A stretch of 64,000 nucleotides of DNA, taken from Vagococcus luciliae (lineage in GTDB: Bacteria > Bacillota > Bacilli > Lactobacillales > Vagococcaceae). Positions 18,297 through 25,799 of this stretch are shown here, piece after piece; positions within the stretch are counted from its first letter, which is position 1; every line of letters begins with the position of its first letter. The notes under the pieces are model-generated. The model searched no databases. It had not been told where the DNA came from and saw only the letters and a list, made by a program, of their open reading frames with translations. The position numbers and the translations under genes were made by a program. Location: the NCBI RefSeq assembly GCF_024637875.1, contig NZ_CP102451.1:747001-811000 (forward strand), in the 5' to 3' direction.

Positions 18297-19097
18297 ATGA
18301 GTCAATGGTTAAATACAATGGGAAAAGTAGCGGTTGTTACAGGAGGATCTTCAGGAATTGGGGCAGCAATTGTGAAAGCGTTATTAGGTGAAGATGTTAA
18401 GGTCGCTAATTTTGATTTATCTGAAGGTAAAGAAAAACATGAAAACTTGTTATTTGTACCTGTAGATGTATCAAACAGAGAACAAGTTGAATCTGCTGTA
18501 AACAAAGTGGTTGAAACATTTGGAACAATTGACTGTTTAGTAAATAATGCAGGCATTAATATTCCGAGATTATTGGTTGATGCTAAAGAATCACATAGTG
18601 ACTATGAACTATCAGATGCTATTTTTGACAAAATGGTAGCAGTAAATCAAAAAGGTGTCTACTTAATGAGTCAAGCTGTTGGACGTATTTTAGTAGAAAA
18701 AAAATCAGGTGTGATTATTAATATGTCTTCAGAATCTGGATTAGAAGGATCAGAAGGACAAAGTTGCTACGCTGCAACAAAAGCAGCCGTGAATAGTTTT
18801 ACCCGTTCTTGGTCAAAAGAATTAGGGAAACATGGCGTGCGAGTAGTTGGTATCGCTCCAGGTATTATGGAAGAAACAGGATTAAGAACATTGTCTTATG
18901 AAACAGCATTAGCTTATACACGAAACATTACAGTTGATGAGTTAAGAGCTGGATATAGTAAAACAAGCACCATCCCATTAGGTCGAAGTGGAAAATTATC
19001 AGAAGTAGCTGATCTAGTATGTTATTTCATGTCTGACAGAGCAAGTTATGTCACAGGGGTAACAACTAATGTTGCTGGAGGTAAAACAAGAGGATAA
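18297..19097 (+). CDS. Sorbitol-6-phosphate 2-dehydrogenase (SDR family)
   Basis: A 266-aa short-chain dehydrogenase that converts sorbitol-6-P to fructose-6-P with NAD. The cofactor motif TGGSSGIG lies near residues 15-22, NNAG is present, and the catalytic Ser with YAATKAA (Tyr-x-x-x-Lys) follows SSESGLEGSEGQSC. ATG 18297 follows gtgggagtgg; the frame is open to 18267 but without a better RBS. As first gene of a gut-type PTS operon (gutF of lactobacilli) the substrate call is supported by context. Confidence 0.88.
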   Translation: MSQWLNTMGKVAVVTGGSSGIGAAIVKALLGEDVKVANFDLSEGKEKHENLLFVPVDVSNREQVESAVNKVVETFGTIDCLVNNAGINIPRLLVDAKESHSDYELSDAIFDKMVAVNQKGVYLMSQAVGRILVEKKSGVIINMSSESGLEGSEGQSCYAATKAAVNSFTRSWSKELGKHGVRVVGIAPGIMEETGLRTLSYETALAYTRNITVDELRAGYSKTSTIPLGRSGKLSEVADLVCYFMSDRASYVTGVTTNVAGGKTRG

Positions 19098-19115
19098 AAG
19101 AAGTGAGGGGTTCAC

Positions 19116-20963
19116 TTGGCTCAGATTGATACATGGTATGACATATTAAATGTATTGGTTTCGTACGAGAAAATAAAAGAAACAGAACTAAGAGATATTG
19201 TAAGGGTTAGCTTGCCAACATTAAAAAAAGAATTAACGTTGCTAAATGGGCAGCTAGAATCAGTTTTAAAAATTAATAAAATCAATGATTACTATTTATT
19301 GGAAATAATTGACTACACAGCATTTGAAAGTATTATGAATGGCGAACTAAAACAAGAAACGGATTTTAATTCTGTTAAAAAACGGGTTGCTTATATTTTA
19401 AAACGTTTAATTGATACAAATGATTATTTATTGATTGATGACTTGGCACAAGAATTAGAAACAAGTCGAGGAACTGTCACAAGAGACTTGAAAGAAATTA
19501 AAAAAGTGATTGAAAAATTTAGTGTGTCTATCTCAGGGACACCTAACAAAGGATTGAAGATAGAAGGAAATGAATTTGATATTCGGTTATTATACCTACA
19601 TCACATTTATGATTACTATCCAAGTAATGACTTTATTCCCAATATTTCTTCTTATATGACAACTTATTCTCTTGAAAATAACATACCAACTAATAGTGTT
19701 AATACGTGGAAAAAAGTGTTGGAAATCACATTGATGAGGATTCATCAGCAACATCAGTTAAATCGACCAATTCCACATTATACAAACTATCAGTGGCGTG
19801 ATGAGTCATTTGATCAGTTAATTTATCAAATAGAATCATTGTATGAAATAACATTGAGTCAGTATGATATTGATTTTATCAGCTTTCCTTTAAATATCAG
19901 CAATACAGGTGCTGTTGAGAAAGTCTATATGAATGAGCCGTTTATCAGAGAAATTTTTGACCAAATGATGCGACATGTTTCTAACTTGATGAGTGTTGAA
20001 TTTGATGAAGAAGAGTTATATACAGAAATGCGATTTCATTTGTTGTATTTATTAAATCGCTTGATTTTTCGTATTGATAATTATGATTATTTTTACGGAG
20101 AGTTAGAGAAAAAATACCCATTTGCTTATGAAGTAGCAAAAGTTTCTATGGAAAAGATTGAAGAAGTAATAGGTAGACAATCTTCTGAAGCTGAGATTAG
20201 TTATTTAGCCGTTTATTTTGAGCTGATGATGAAAAAAAATCGTCCTCAAGATAAAAAAATTGCGATTGTTTGCAATACAGGTAAAGGAACAGCTAATTTA
20301 ATGAAGCAACAAATTAATCAAGTATTAGGCAGTCACATCAAGTTAGAAACTTATACAGAAATAGAGTATCAAGAAATAGATTTATCAAATTATTTTGCTG
20401 TTTTTACAACAATTCCTTTAAAGAACATAGGTGATAAGATTCCATTAATTCGGATTACAAATTTATTTAATGATGAATGGCTACATTCGGAATGGCGACG
20501 TGTGAATAAAATGAATCAGCTACAATTTGAGCATGTCGATTTTTCTTTCACTCATATGAAAAAAGCTTCAACATATCACAAACAACTATCACAAATGATT
20601 GAAGTTTTACGGGATAAAAAGCAAGTTGATGCACAATTTGAGGAACGGATTATTGAAAGGGAGCATAAGCAAACCACTGTTTTTGGTAATGGGATTGCAT
20701 TTCCCCATGCATTAAATAAAGGAAATAATCGAATCGTGTTTCATTTAGGTGTTTTAGGAAATAAGTGCAGCAGTGATGAGGAGATACGATTTATTTTTAT
20801 GGTTGGAATACCACAAGAAATGACCAAAAAAGTCGAAGCCGAATTATTGCAATTATACGATAATATGTTAAGAATCACATCAGATAAAGAAAAGTCGAAA
20901 GAATTATATGAATTAAATAGCTCAGAAGAGTTTTATGACTGGTTATGGAAAGAGGTAGTGTAA
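19116..20963 (+). CDS. gutR: PRD-domain transcriptional activator of the sorbitol operon (GutR-type)
   Basis: A 615-aa multidomain regulator starting at TTG 19116 (RBS gtgagggg). In order: two N-terminal HTH segments (about 10-120, with ETSRGTVTRDLKEIKK), PRD1 and PRD2 (about 175-375), an EIIB-like domain with IAIVCNTGKGTANL (Cys386), and a C-terminal EIIA-like domain with IAFPHALN (His531). PTS phosphorylation of His and Cys residues tunes its activity to sorbitol uptake. The gene order with gutM next to it matches gutFRMCBA of lactobacilli. It ends directly at the next ATG. Confidence 0.9.
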   Translation: MAQIDTWYDILNVLVSYEKIKETELRDIVRVSLPTLKKELTLLNGQLESVLKINKINDYYLLEIIDYTAFESIMNGELKQETDFNSVKKRVAYILKRLIDTNDYLLIDDLAQELETSRGTVTRDLKEIKKVIEKFSVSISGTPNKGLKIEGNEFDIRLLYLHHIYDYYPSNDFIPNISSYMTTYSLENNIPTNSVNTWKKVLEITLMRIHQQHQLNRPIPHYTNYQWRDESFDQLIYQIESLYEITLSQYDIDFISFPLNISNTGAVEKVYMNEPFIREIFDQMMRHVSNLMSVEFDEEELYTEMRFHLLYLLNRLIFRIDNYDYFYGELEKKYPFAYEVAKVSMEKIEEVIGRQSSEAEISYLAVYFELMMKKNRPQDKKIAIVCNTGKGTANLMKQQINQVLGSHIKLETYTEIEYQEIDLSNYFAVFTTIPLKNIGDKIPLIRITNLFNDEWLHSEWRRVNKMNQLQFEHVDFSFTHMKKASTYHKQLSQMIEVLRDKKQVDAQFEERIIEREHKQTTVFGNGIAFPHALNKGNNRIVFHLGVLGNKCSSDEEIRFIFMVGIPQEMTKKVEAELLQLYDNMLRITSDKEKSKELYELNSSEEFYDWLWKEVV

Positions 20964-21446
20964 ATGAATTTCATGATAGTATTAGGAGCGTTTGGTATAG
21001 GAGCTTATTTACTTCAAATTGTTTTTGGTATGAAACAAATTAAACATTTTAATCAAACCTATCAGCAGCTACGAAGAAAAGGGAAAGTAGCTATCGGTCG
21101 TCGAGCTGGGAAACTTAAGGCTGGAACCATCGTTATGTTTGCCGTATCAAAAGAAGGCGAAATCATTGAATCAGTTAAAATGCAAGGGGTTACGGTAATG
21201 GCAAAATTTAAACAAATGCCACAATTCAATGGACAATTTATCACGTCTCTTGTGTCAGATAATGATCTTGTTCAACAAGAAAATAAATTGATGAGACAAG
21301 CGATTGTCAATGCTAGAGAGATATATATTCGCGTTGAAGAAGGCAATTATGTGGAAGAAAAGCCAGTATCACCATTTGTTTTAGCTAAAATACAGGCTAA
21401 TTTATTTAAAGAAAAAATACAAACAAAATTAAAAAGAGGTGTTTAA
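20964..21446 (+). CDS. gutM: GutM-family glucitol operon activator-like membrane protein
   Basis: A 160-aa protein with one N-terminal transmembrane helix (about residues 3-22) and a soluble domain rich in the GutM signature GRRAGKLKAGTIVMFAV. GutM proteins are needed for full expression of glucitol operons in E. coli and Lactobacillus, probably by linking the regulator to the membrane. The ATG touches the stop of the regulator gene and the next gene starts 2 nt after its end. Confidence 0.87.
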   Translation: MNFMIVLGAFGIGAYLLQIVFGMKQIKHFNQTYQQLRRKGKVAIGRRAGKLKAGTIVMFAVSKEGEIIESVKMQGVTVMAKFKQMPQFNGQFITSLVSDNDLVQQENKLMRQAIVNAREIYIRVEEGNYVEEKPVSPFVLAKIQANLFKEKIQTKLKRGV

Positions 21447-21448
21447 TA

Positions 21449-22003
21449 ATGGAATATGTTACACAGTTTGCTGAAGGATTTATGGGGTTGTTCCAAACAG
21501 GAGCTCAAACCTTTATTAGTTGGATGTCAGGGATTGTACCCGTTGTTTTAATGTTGATGGTATTAATGAATACATTAATTGCTTTTCTAGGGGAAGAACG
21601 TGTTGTTAAGGTAGCCAAAGTATCTGCTAAAAACCCATTTACTCGTTATTTATTGTTACCATTCATTTCAGCGTTTATGTTAGGAAACCCAATGTCATTT
21701 ACAATGGCTCGTTTTTTACCTGAATACTATAAACCAAGTTATTATGCAGCACAAGCACAGTTTTGTCATACAAGTAATGGTGTTTTTCCTCATATAAACC
21801 CAGGTGAGTTATTTGTTTGGTTAGGGATTGCATCAGGAATTGAACAATTAGGATTAAACACAATGGAATTAGCCATTCGTTATATGTTAGTAGGGATTGT
21901 GATGAACTTTATTGGTGGTTGGGTAACTGACTACACGACAGCTTTTGTGTGTAAACAACAAGGCATCACATTAAGTAAAACAGTTGATACATTAGTAAAC
22001 TAG
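21449..22003 (+). CDS. PTS glucitol/sorbitol EIIC subunit
   Basis: A 184-aa membrane protein with several helices, of the EII-Gut C2 type (SrlA/GutC family): [19 protein letters not shown] at the N-terminus and [20 protein letters not shown]. It forms part of the sorbitol channel with the EIIBC protein encoded next. RBS aaagaggtg. The length is normal for the family. Confidence 0.93.
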   Translation: MEYVTQFAEGFMGLFQTGAQTFISWMSGIVPVVLMLMVLMNTLIAFLGEERVVKVAKVSAKNPFTRYLLLPFISAFMLGNPMSFTMARFLPEYYKPSYYAAQAQFCHTSNGVFPHINPGELFVWLGIASGIEQLGLNTMELAIRYMLVGIVMNFIGGWVTDYTTAFVCKQQGITLSKTVDTLVN

Positions 22004-22020
22004 GAAAAGAGGGACTAACG

Positions 22021-23019
22021 ATGTCATATAAAAGTATAAAAGTAACAAAAGGTAGTGGGGGATTTGGTGGCCCACTTATTATTACACCAACAGAAGAAAA
22101 ACATAAATTTATTTATATTACTGGTGGAGGAGAAAAACCTGCTATTGTTGATAAAATTGTTGAATTAACAGGTATGGAAGCAGTAAATGGATTTAAAACA
22201 TCTATTCCTGATTCTGAAATCGCTTTAGCTATTATTGACTGTGGTGGGACATTACGATGTGGCATTTATCCTAAAAAAGAAATTCCAACGATTAACATTG
22301 TTCCAACTGGAAAAAGTGGTCCATTAGCACAATATATTACAGAATCCATCTATGTATCGGCAGTTGGATTAAATCAAATTGAGTTAGTAGACGCTAAAGA
22401 AAGTACAACCGCTACTACTAAAACAGAAGAGCCGAAAAAAGAATATAAATACAGCACAGATAAAAAAATCACTGAACAACGCGCGGAACAACAAAGCTTT
22501 ATTGCTAAAATTGGTATGGGAGCTGGTAAAGTCGTAGCAACCTTTAACCAATCAGCTCGTGAAGGTGTTCAAACAATGATTAATACGGTGATTCCGTTTA
22601 TGGCATTTGTGTCATTATTAATCGGAATTATCCAAGGATCAGGTGTGGGTGATTGGTTTGCTAAAATCATGTCACCACTTGCAGGAAATGCAATTGGTTT
22701 GATGGTGATCGGATTTATTTGTTCATTACCATTCTTATCACCATTGCTTGGACCTGGTGCTGTTATCAGTCAAGTTATCGGAACATTAATTGGTGTTGAA
22801 ATTGGACGTGGAAATATTCCACCACAATTAGCATTACCAGCATTATTTGCCATTAACACACAAAATGCATGTGACTTTATTCCAGTAGGATTAGGATTAG
22901 AAGAAGCAGAAGCTGAAACAGTAGAAGTTGGTGTGCCATCAGTATTGTACTCACGATTCTTAAATGGTGTCCCTCGTGTTGTAGTAGCATGGTTAGCAAG
23001 TTTTGGATTATATCAATAA
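22021..23019 (+). CDS. PTS glucitol/sorbitol EIIBC subunit
   Basis: A 332-aa protein: an N-terminal EIIB domain (about 1-120, [17 protein letters not shown] and the phosphocysteine region [17 protein letters not shown]), a linker, and a C-terminal membrane part (about 175-332, [35 protein letters not shown]). It phosphorylates sorbitol during uptake. Matches the SrlE/GutB family. Confidence 0.94.
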   Translation: MSYKSIKVTKGSGGFGGPLIITPTEEKHKFIYITGGGEKPAIVDKIVELTGMEAVNGFKTSIPDSEIALAIIDCGGTLRCGIYPKKEIPTINIVPTGKSGPLAQYITESIYVSAVGLNQIELVDAKESTTATTKTEEPKKEYKYSTDKKITEQRAEQQSFIAKIGMGAGKVVATFNQSAREGVQTMINTVIPFMAFVSLLIGIIQGSGVGDWFAKIMSPLAGNAIGLMVIGFICSLPFLSPLLGPGAVISQVIGTLIGVEIGRGNIPPQLALPALFAINTQNACDFIPVGLGLEEAEAETVEVGVPSVLYSRFLNGVPRVVVAWLASFGLYQ

Positions 23020-23049
23020 AATTTTTAAATGATTAGGGAGATTTTTTAA

Positions 23050-23409
23050 ATGGAAAAAGTATTTGAAACAAACGTAATTAACATTGGTAGCGAAGCAGAA
23101 ATGTTTAAATCAGAAAACATGATTATCTTATTTGGTGAAAATGCCCCAAGTACATTATCAGATTATTGCTTTAACATTGAAGTAAAGAATATCGAAAAAG
23201 ATATTGAAAAAGGTATGACAGTGAGTTTTGATGACAATACTTATGCCATTACAGCTGTAGGAGATGTTGTGAAAAAAAATCTCTCAGATTTAGGTCATAT
23301 CACCATCAAATTTGATGGATCAACAGAAGCGGAATTACCTGGAACACTTTATGTTGAAGAAAAAGCATTACCAACGATTAGTATTGGCACAATTATTTCA
23401 ATTCAATAA
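23050..23409 (+). CDS. PTS glucitol/sorbitol EIIA subunit
   Basis: A 119-aa cytoplasmic EIIA-Gut protein. It relays phosphate from HPr to the EIIB domain. Family features include ILFGENAPSTLSDYCFNIE and GTLYVEEKALPTISIGTII. The canonical phospho-His of many EIIA-Gut proteins (a GH/HI motif) would be in DLGHITIKFDG near residue 84. RBS agggag. Confidence 0.9.
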   Translation: MEKVFETNVINIGSEAEMFKSENMIILFGENAPSTLSDYCFNIEVKNIEKDIEKGMTVSFDDNTYAITAVGDVVKKNLSDLGHITIKFDGSTEAELPGTLYVEEKALPTISIGTIISIQ

Positions 23410-23425
23410 AAAAGGTGGTTATTAA

Positions 23426-24097
23426 ATGGAATTTTTATTAGATACAATTAATCTTGAAACCATTCGTTTGTATAATGATTGTTTAGAAATTGATGGGGTA
23501 ACATCCAATCCATCTATTGTTAAAAAGGAAGGTCGAGTAGACTTCTATCAACATATGAAAGACATTCGACAAGTAATAGGTTTTGATAAAACGTTACATG
23601 TTCAAGTGATAGGAAAAACATATGAAGAGATGATGACAGATGCTAAGGCATTGATTAGTGAGATTGATTCAGATATTTATATAAAAGTTCCAACAACCTT
23701 GGATGGATTAAAAGTGATGAAAGAGTTGAAAAAAATGGAAATAGGTGTGACTGCTACAGCTATTTATTCAACCTTTCAAGGAATCATGGCGATTAATGTG
23801 GGGGCGGATTATATCGCTCCTTACTATAATCGAATGGAAAATTTAGGTGTTCAATCTAGTGAAGTCTTGTTAGAATTAAGTGAGGTTATTAAAACAAGTC
23901 AATCATCAACAAAAATTTTAGCTGCTAGTTTTAAAAATGTGTTACAGGTGAATTCGGCTATTTCTGCAGGAGCTCATGCTGTCACAATTGGACCAGATAT
24001 ATTAGATAATGGATTGAACCTGGTATCTGTTGATCAAGCAGTCGAAGATTTTAGAGATGATTGGTTTAGTTTGTATGATAAGTATTCTATTGAGTAA
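23426..24097 (+). CDS. Fructose-6-phosphate aldolase / transaldolase-like protein
   Basis: A 223-aa small transaldolase (FSA/TalC group). Start MEFLLDTINLE, TSNPSIV, the Schiff-base Lys in IYIKVPTT (about residue 85), and GVTATAIYS are the family hallmarks. FSA enzymes split fructose-6-P to dihydroxyacetone and glyceraldehyde-3-P or act on related sugars. In a sorbitol operon, whose dehydrogenase makes fructose-6-P, it could process that product. RBS aaggtgg. Confidence 0.87.
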   Translation: MEFLLDTINLETIRLYNDCLEIDGVTSNPSIVKKEGRVDFYQHMKDIRQVIGFDKTLHVQVIGKTYEEMMTDAKALISEIDSDIYIKVPTTLDGLKVMKELKKMEIGVTATAIYSTFQGIMAINVGADYIAPYYNRMENLGVQSSEVLLELSEVIKTSQSSTKILAASFKNVLQVNSAISAGAHAVTIGPDILDNGLNLVSVDQAVEDFRDDWFSLYDKYSIE

Positions 24098-24114
24098 TCA
24101 CTAGGAGGAAGACG

Positions 24115-24777
24115 ATGACGGATAATCGATTAGTTATTTTTGATATGGATGGTGTATTGATTGATTCAGAGAAGTTTTACATGAAGAGTGAACAGCGTGT
24201 GGTCGAATCTTTTGGGAAAAAAGCCAGTATCAGAGATTTTAGAAAATATTGTGGGATGACTCAGACAAACATTTGGAGTGGGATAAAATCCGATTTTGAT
24301 TTACCCAAAAGTGTTGATGAGTTAAAAGTCCAAGGTAAGGAGTCTTTAGAATATCTGTTTGAAACAGAACCAGTAGAGTTGATATCTGGTGTTTTAGAGA
24401 CATTAAAAGGATTAAAAGAGGGGAATGTCCCTATGGCAGTTGCTTCATCAACTGGTAAAAAACTGATTTTAGAACATTTGACTCAACTAGGGATAAAAGA
24501 TTATTTTTCTTTAATAAAATCAGCTGAAGAAGTGGGTGCCTCAAAACCAAATCCTAAAATATTTTTGGAAACAGCAAAAGAATTTGGTGTAACACCTGAT
24601 AAATGTTTAGTTGTAGAGGATTCAACCAATGGAATTTTGGCAGCTAAACATGCTGATATGTATTGTCTGGCTTTTTCAAATCCTGAATATGATCCAATTG
24701 ATCAATCAAAAGCGGATAAAATAACCGATGATTTGAGAGTGTTGACACCTAAATTTGTTGAAATGGTTTTAGTATAA
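24115..24777 (+). CDS. HAD-superfamily sugar phosphatase / beta-phosphoglucomutase-like
   Basis: A 220-aa HAD hydrolase, subfamily IA. Motif I is FDMDGVLIDSE (nucleophile Asp10), motif II is VASSTGKK, motif III Lys is in GASKPNPKIF, and motif IV is VVEDSTNGI. It likely dephosphorylates or isomerises a sugar phosphate tied to the sorbitol pathway; the exact substrate is not visible. It is the last gene of the operon, ending in a terminator shared with the convergent regulator gene. Confidence 0.85.
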   Translation: MTDNRLVIFDMDGVLIDSEKFYMKSEQRVVESFGKKASIRDFRKYCGMTQTNIWSGIKSDFDLPKSVDELKVQGKESLEYLFETEPVELISGVLETLKGLKEGNVPMAVASSTGKKLILEHLTQLGIKDYFSLIKSAEEVGASKPNPKIFLETAKEFGVTPDKCLVVEDSTNGILAAKHADMYCLAFSNPEYDPIDQSKADKITDDLRVLTPKFVEMVLV

Positions 24778-24814
24778 AAAGATGGATCCCGCTTTTGGGA
24801 ACCATCTTTTTTTA
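24776..24814. terminator. Bidirectional terminator between the sorbitol operon and araC-type gene
   Basis: AAAAAGATGGATCCC and GGGAACCATCTTTTTTT form a stem with a CTTTT loop. T-runs on one strand and A-runs on the other allow it to work in both directions. Confidence 0.82.
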
Positions 24815-25582
24815 ATTCATCATAGAGACAATAGGTCTAGTATCACCGTAATATAGTTGCCGATAGCTAATAGGTGACATGTTTGTTTTCTTTTTAAAAA
24901 TACGACTAAAGTACGCAGGATCACTATACCCAACTTGATGACTAATATCCGCCAATAAGTCATCCGATTCTTTTAATAATACTTTGGCTTGTTCAATACG
25001 ATAGTCTGTTAAGTAATTATTGAATGTCATTCCAGTTTCTTTTTTGAAAAGATTAGAGACATAGTACTTGTTCAAATGAAGATAGTCAGCTAATTTATCT
25101 AGTGTCAGTTGATTTTGATAATTTGTATGGATGTAATCAATCATGGAATAGGTCATATCATTATTTGTAGATACTCGGTCTTTAGTTGATTTGCCCAATA
25201 AAGAAATCTGGTTTAAGGAGATAATTGCCCGATGAATAGATTCTAGGGTTTCTTGTTCGTTAAATGGAAAGGTTAAATAGTCAAGAGAACCTAATTGCAT
25301 GGACTGTTTGATATGAGAAAAATTTTCTTCATGGTCGATAGTGATAAAACGACAATTTGGACGGATAGTTTGTAATTTTTTTTGTAAATCGAATGGATTA
25401 GCATCTTTTAGAGTAATATCTAAGAGAATAATTTCGGGAAAGTAGTTATTAGTCACACGGATGGCATCGTCATAAGAAGTTGAATCAGGTAGTAAAAAAA
25501 CATTAATAAAATAGGTATTCACTAAATCTTTTATTTTAGCGTTAACTTTCTTGTCATTCGTAACAATCATCATATAGCACAT
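24812..25582 (-). CDS. AraC-type response regulator, no partner kinase in view
   Basis: A 256-aa two-domain protein: an N-terminal CheY-like receiver (about 1-115, acceptor Asp in IILLDIT) and a C-terminal AraC HTH pair (about 150-245, LDKLADYLHLNKYYVSNLFKKE and HQVGYSDPAYFSRIFKK). The receiver is atypical: the Lys of the usual K-P-F motif is replaced (YLTFPFN) and the N-terminal acidic pair is weak (VTNDKK). ATG 25582 is chosen as it lies 8 nt after AAAGGAG. It is transcribed away from adhE across a 217-nt gap, so it may control adhE; no histidine kinase gene is adjacent. Confidence 0.87.
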   Translation of the reverse strand: MCYMMIVTNDKKVNAKIKDLVNTYFINVFLLPDSTSYDDAIRVTNNYFPEIILLDITLKDANPFDLQKKLQTIRPNCRFITIDHEENFSHIKQSMQLGSLDYLTFPFNEQETLESIHRAIISLNQISLLGKSTKDRVSTNNDMTYSMIDYIHTNYQNQLTLDKLADYLHLNKYYVSNLFKKETGMTFNNYLTDYRIEQAKVLLKESDDLLADISHQVGYSDPAYFSRIFKKKTNMSPISYRQLYYGDTRPIVSMMN

Positions 25583-25749
25583 AAATAACACTCCTTTAAC
25601 AAATTACTTCACAAACTTTCAGAGCGACACAATATAAAATGTTGTAATTATCTTTATTATACCACACGAAAATGTAATATTTATTGTGTTGATTTAAAAA
25701 ATCCAAAAACATCTTAAAAAAGTCCTACCTACATCTTTGTGAAATTTAA

Positions 25750-25780
25750 TATACTATAAATGTAAATGAAAACGCAAACA
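25750..25780 (+). promoter_or_regulatory. adhE promoter region with CcpA cre box
   Basis: TATACT (25750-25755) is a candidate -10. ATGAAAACGCAAACA (25766-25780) fits the cre consensus WTGNAANCGNWWNCA at every fixed position and lies 19 nt before the start codon. A TTGTGAA half-site at 25737-25743 resembles half of a Rex operator, but no full palindrome is present. Confidence 0.7.
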
Positions 25781-25799
25781 AATGATAGGAGGAAGATTC

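Noticed and set aside
25595-25745. Rex operator between the AraC-type gene and adhE
   Set aside because: Only half-sites (TTGTGAA) are seen on each side; no full TTGTGAA-N4-TTCACAA palindrome.
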